10,566 bases of DNA from JALSIF01 sp026981635 [NCBI: bacterium]. GTDB taxonomy: Bacteria; 4484-113; JALSIF01. The stretch spans positions 1 through 10,566 of the forward strand of contig JALSIF010000280.1 in assembly GCA_026981635.1 (NCBI GenBank), written 5' to 3'. The position numbers and the translations under genes are program-made. Below, piece after piece: positions 7,704 to 10,566 of this stretch; within the stretch, counting starts at the first letter, position 1, and each line of letters starts with the position of its first letter. A model generated the notes under the pieces. The model was given only the letters and a program-made list of their open reading frames with translations. It did no database searches and was not told the DNA's origin.

Positions 7704-7778
7704 CTAGTTGTTGCTGATGGTGATGAAGGTAAAGATGAGCAGGAGCATCCCTATCAAATATGGCTTTAGCGCTTCCAT
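7704..7778 (-). CDS. Possible 24-residue single-pass membrane peptide
   Basis: A short ORF encoding a 24-residue peptide: a polar, slightly charged head (MEALKP), a continuous hydrophobic core of roughly 15 residues (YLIGMLLLIFTFITI), and a polar end (SNN). GGGAG lies 9 bases before the ATG on the minus strand (7788-7792), a good ribosome-binding-site placement. This layout matches the general pattern of bacterial small single-pass membrane proteins, but I recognise no family. It follows the lipoprotein gene on the same strand and its start overlaps the end of an 88-codon open frame by 13 bases. At this length chance cannot be excluded. The SD plus hydrophobic-core combination is the support. 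Confidence 0.45.
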   Translation of the reverse strand: MEALKPYLIGMLLLIFTFITISNN

Positions 7779-8000
7779 GGCTCAAAGCTCCCATCCACCA
7801 ATTGTCCCTCTCCAGTCCATCGGAAACTACCAGCGGTTGGATCCAAATCTCCTAAATTTCCAACTGACAACTTAAGTGACAATTTATCTCCTTCGCAAGC
7901 TCCCGATGATGTTTCCCTTTTCCCTCTCTGGCACTGGCTATTTTGATTTAGCTGTCCCTCCTCCCTCTGAAACCAGCTATTTGTGGAGCTGGTCCTCTCT
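7779..8000. other. Gene-poor, relatively AT-rich stretch downstream of lipoprotein
   Basis: No confident gene is found here. On the minus strand a frame is open from ATG 8032 to TAA 7766 (88 codons), overlapping the lipoprotein end by 32 bases. About half its codons end in A or T, unlike the GC-ending codons of the neighbouring genes, and it shows no recognised domain. Its second half reads like ordinary beta-type protein (SLKLSVGNLGDLDPTAGSF), so it may be a frameshifted former extension of the lipoprotein or of another gene. The stretch also carries the TGACAA direct repeat at 7865-7882. Confidence 0.4.
7865..7882. repeat. TGACAA direct repeat around an AflII-type palindrome
   Basis: TGACAA occurs at 7865-7870 and 7877-7882, exactly 12 bases apart, separated by CTTAAG. 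The junction makes the perfect eight-base palindrome ACTTAAGT (7870-7877). This could be a regulator-binding site or simply chance in an AT-richer stretch. No clear -10 box at normal distance turns it into a promoter. Confidence 0.3.
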
Positions 8001-9161
8001 TCAACTACCCTTCGGATCGTCCAAAGTGTCATCCTCTTCTAAACCCTCCTCCCTTTCCCCGTCCTCTCCTTCAGCCTCTTCCATAGTGTCGCCATTTTCC
8101 TCCCCGGCACTATCGTCAATCCCACCACCCCCATCTCCACCAACCTCACCCCCTTCGCCATCTTCAACCCCCTCCTCTGGGCCCTCGGATATATCCTCTC
8201 GCTCCGAATCTTGCCAATCTTGCGAGGAGTAGGGCCCTGAGATAATCTCAATCTCGGTGGCTATGAGCTGGCCCTGATTGTTCAGATAGCCCTTGATCTT
8301 GATCACCTGGCCCACCGCCAGAACCGCCAGCGGCAGACCCTCCCGCTTCTGACCTCGCTCATCCTCAATCTCGGTGAAGGCGGGAGAGATGATCCAGGTC
8401 TCCCCGCCCGCCACCATGAAGCTGAAGTCACTGGCAATCTGCTCAATCTGCACACTCTCCCGCTCCACCTCCTGGCCGCCTACGGCATGCTCTATCTCAT
8501 CGTCCAGGCCGTCGCGGTCCTCGTCAGGCTTGGGCGGGTCGTCATCAAAGGTGCCATTGTTGTTCACGTCATCCACCACCTGACCACTGGCCATGTTCAC
8601 CCGGAAGCGACGGGTGATGGTGCCCATCGGGGTGGTCATGGTGTAGCTGGCCTCCACCAGAGTGGCGGTGGGATCGGTGGGAACCATCAGTTGGGCATCA
8701 ATCACCGTGTTGCCAGCTGGGTCAACCCTGACCGGGATGTTCAGCACCACCTGGGTTGAGCCGGTGGGCTCGCCGGTGAGCAGGTTGCCGGGGACGGAAA
8801 AGTCAAACTGCAAGAGGTAGCCCGGCTTGGGCTGGACATCGGGGAAGACCACCTGCGAGCGGCCGGTTCCGTCAACTACCCCAATCTCAATATTTTCGCC
8901 GGGGTCAATCAGCCTGAGAAAACCCTTGTAGCCTCCTCCCCCGGTTTGGGAGAAGCTGGCTGAGCTTCCCCCCTCCAGGTCACGGCCCGAGTACTGGTAG
9001 CGGGCGACCACGTCGGGCAGGTCCTGCGGCCCGGGACCGGGGGTGGGCTCTCCCCCTCCTCCCCCTCCTCCACAGGAGGCAATAAGCAGAGCTACCAGAG
9101 CACTGGTAACCAGGGCGATACCTCGGTAAGCTGGGCTAGGCTGTCTCTTTCTTCCCATCAT
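8001..9161 (-). CDS. Lipoprotein with EF-hand-like loop, DUF5666-like segment and acidic tail
   Basis: A 386-residue predicted lipoprotein. A basic N-terminus (MMGRKR) and hydrophobic segment lead to the lipobox IASC, with Cys30 as the lipidation site. A run of seven glycines and a Pro/Gly spacer follow, as is common in surface or outer-membrane lipoproteins. The middle (about 50-190) looks beta-rich. DVNNNGTFDDD (198-208) and DEDRDGLDDEIE (213-224) are acidic calcium-loop-like motifs. The second fits the EF-hand pattern, with Asp at loop positions 1, 3 and 5, Gly at 6 and Glu at 12. Residues 279-307 (VGQVIKIKGYLNNQGQLIATEIEI region) resemble DUF5666. The last 75 residues are almost entirely Glu, Asp and Gly. 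Its start overlaps the aminotransferase stop as ATGA, implying an operon and coupled translation. The second Met (9158) is an alternative start. The function is unknown. Confidence 0.87.
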   Translation of the reverse strand: MMGRKRQPSPAYRGIALVTSALVALLIASCGGGGGGGEPTPGPGPQDLPDVVARYQYSGRDLEGGSSASFSQTGGGGYKGFLRLIDPGENIEIGVVDGTGRSQVVFPDVQPKPGYLLQFDFSVPGNLLTGEPTGSTQVVLNIPVRVDPAGNTVIDAQLMVPTDPTATLVEASYTMTTPMGTITRRFRVNMASGQVVDDVNNNGTFDDDPPKPDEDRDGLDDEIEHAVGGQEVERESVQIEQIASDFSFMVAGGETWIISPAFTEIEDERGQKREGLPLAVLAVGQVIKIKGYLNNQGQLIATEIEIISGPYSSQDWQDSEREDISEGPEEGVEDGEGGEVGGDGGGGIDDSAGEENGDTMEEAEGEDGEREEGLEEDDTLDDPKGS

Positions 9162-10566
9162 TTCTCTTTCACCCCCAGGTGGCGAAGCTGATAGTAGTCC
9201 ACCGCAAGATCGGCATACTTTTCCGGCTTGGCCAGATAGTTGCGGATGGCTCCGGCCAGCCTCTCCACGCCATCAATAATCTCCCCCTCCTTCGCCCTGC
9301 TAAAGGTTACCCGCACTCCCGGGGAGGGGCGGTGGCCGACGGTAAACATCACCCCAGGCCCAACCTTGACCCCTGCCTGGTGGGCAAGCACATAGAGCAC
9401 CGTCCCGTCAAGCTTTTTGGGCAGGGTGATCCAGGTAAAGAAGCCCCCTTGGGTGGGGGTGAACTCCACCCCGCTGGGCAGCTGCTCACTCAGCGCCTCA
9501 AGCATGGTCCTGCGCCGCGCATCATAGACCCGGCATACCCGGCGAAGATGATTTTCAAAGTAACCCTTGAGGATAAAGTCATGCAGCAGGGCCTGGAGAA
9601 AGTAGCTCTCAAACTTGATGTTGGTCATCTTGAGCCGCACTGCGGTAAGGGCGATGGGTCCGGGCACCACCATCCAGCCAAGCCTAAGACCGGGAAGGAG
9701 CATCTTGCTGAAGGAGTTGAGCTGAATGACAAAGCCCCCCTGGTCCAGAGCCTTCAGGGTGGGAAGCTTCTTGCCCTCGTAGCGAAGCTGGTAGGCCCAG
9801 TTGTCCTCCACCACCGGGACCCGGTGCTCGCGGGCAAGCCTGAGCAGCTTCTCCCGCCGTTCCAGGCTCATCTCGGTGGCGGTGGGATTGTGGAAGGTGG
9901 GGACGGTGTAGATCATGGCCACCTTCCCCCGGTTCTCCCTAAGCACCTTCTCCAACAGGTCAACCCGCATCCCCTCCTGATCCACCGGCACCCCCACACA
10001 GCGGATGCGGTTGGCGATGAGAGCGTTTAGGGCGATGGTGTAGGTGGGGTTCTCCACCACCACGATCTCGTCGGGATTGCGCACCAGAAGGTCAAGGCAG
10101 AGCTTAAACAGCCCGGTAAACCCGGAGCCGACGATGATCTCGTTTACCCCCGGGTCCATGTTGACCCCCTCTAGGGCCATGTGCTCCTCCAGCCAGCTCA
10201 CCAGCGGCTGGTAGCCCTGGGGGCTGCCGTAGTCAAAGAAGAACTCCTGGGGCTTCCAGAGCATTTGGGAGGCGATCTTCTTGATCTGGTCAAAGGGGAA
10301 GAGGCTGGGGTCGGGCATGTTTTGATGAAGCTCAATGAGATCGGCGGGGGCCTCCCCCAGGGCGGCCTCCAGGGTGCGGGGGAGGACGAAGTATTCGGTG
10401 GGGATCTGGTAGGAGCGCCAGTCAAACAGCCCCCGCTCCACCAGCTCGTCAATGGCCTCCGGCCGGTCGTAGTCAAAGGGCTCCTGGGTGGCGATGAGGG
10501 CGCCGCGGTCCACCACGAAGGTCTTGCCCCCGGGGACGGTGTCAATGTAGTTTTCCGCCATCAGCT
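9158..10566 (-). CDS. PLP-dependent aminotransferase, probable MocR-type regulator, 5' end cut off
   Basis: A fold-type I (class I/II) PLP enzyme domain of about 400 residues. Numbering here is from the ATG at 10561. It shows the YGSPQGYQPL segment (111-120), VPTFHNPTA (220-228; Asn225-Pro226 near the cofactor), EDNWAYQL (252-259; Asp253 toward the PLP nitrogen), SFSKMLLPGLRLGW (283-296; Lys286 the Schiff-base Lys) and VRVTFSR (416-422; substrate-carboxylate Arg). The closest relatives in style are 2-aminoadipate aminotransferase/LysN-like proteins and the MocR regulators. The first residues, LMAENYIDTVPGGKTFV, read like the wing of a GntR winged helix (YIxTVPGxGTFV). The frame stays open to the window edge (CTG, then a codon ending AG), so ATG 10561 is probably internal and a DNA-binding domain probably lies outside the window. 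It overlaps the lipoprotein start by 4 bases. Confidence 0.9.
   Translation of the reverse strand, partial: LMAENYIDTVPGGKTFVVDRGALIATQEPFDYDRPEAIDELVERGLFDWRSYQIPTEYFVLPRTLEAALGEAPADLIELHQNMPDPSLFPFDQIKKIASQMLWKPQEFFFDYGSPQGYQPLVSWLEEHMALEGVNMDPGVNEIIVGSGFTGLFKLCLDLLVRNPDEIVVVENPTYTIALNALIANRIRCVGVPVDQEGMRVDLLEKVLRENRGKVAMIYTVPTFHNPTATEMSLERREKLLRLAREHRVPVVEDNWAYQLRYEGKKLPTLKALDQGGFVIQLNSFSKMLLPGLRLGWMVVPGPIALTAVRLKMTNIKFESYFLQALLHDFILKGYFENHLRRVCRVYDARRRTMLEALSEQLPSGVEFTPTQGGFFTWITLPKKLDGTVLYVLAHQAGVKVGPGVMFTVGHRPSPGVRVTFSRAKEGEIIDGVERLAGAIRNYLAKPEKYADLAVDYYQLRHLGVKEK

Noticed and set aside
7876-8232. 118-codon plus-strand frame rich in Ser and Pro
   Set aside because: It is the mirror of the Glu/Asp/Gly-coding acidic tail of the lipoprotein. 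The Ser/Pro content follows from the pyrimidine-rich complement.

Overview
This window is about 62% GC by eye, tightly packed, and comes from a bacterium. It shows a bacterial tRNA with encoded CCA, a lipoprotein with a lipobox, a Sec signal peptide and Shine-Dalgarno-led starts. The mix of GlmS, a divergent second EF-G, a large exported S55-type (SpoIVB-like) protein and a lipoprotein would suit a Gram-negative or diderm lineage such as Desulfobacterota, Acidobacteriota, Nitrospirota or a candidate phylum. Nothing here fixes the phylum. No mobile element, CRISPR array, phage gene or integrase is visible.

Layout: (1) 36-1859 (+), glmS, complete, making glucosamine-6-phosphate for peptidoglycan and LPS. 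(2) 1926-2018 (+), a complete tRNA-Ser(UGA) with a long variable arm. (3) 2073-4301 (-), an exported protein with a SpoIVB/S55-type peptidase core and Pro/Gln-rich linkers. (4) 4432-6594 (-), an EF-G-like translational GTPase of the EF-G-2 type with altered G motifs, upstream of and co-oriented with the S55 gene. (5) 6729-7664 (+), a TIGR01777/YfcH-type NAD(P)-binding epimerase-like protein, divergent from the EF-G-like gene. (6) 7665-8000, the least dense and most AT-rich stretch. It holds a plausible 24-residue single-membrane-segment ORF (7704-7778, -), a weaker 88-codon overlapping open frame and a short direct repeat. (7) 8001-9161 (-), a lipoprotein with an EF-hand-like calcium loop, a DUF5666-like segment and a very acidic tail. 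(8) 9158-10566 (-), a fold-type I PLP aminotransferase whose first residues look like the wing of a GntR helix-turn-helix. It is therefore probably a MocR-type protein cut by the window edge.

Likely transcription units are the aminotransferase/MocR gene with the lipoprotein (4-nt ATGA overlap) and possibly the small ORF after it, and the EF-G-like gene with the S55 gene (130-nt gap). The window is mostly housekeeping and cell-envelope genes. No coherent new multi-gene system is evident. The best leads are the tiny membrane peptide, the unusual order of putative catalytic motifs in the S55 protein, the altered GTPase motifs of the EF-G paralog and the lipoprotein's acidic tail.
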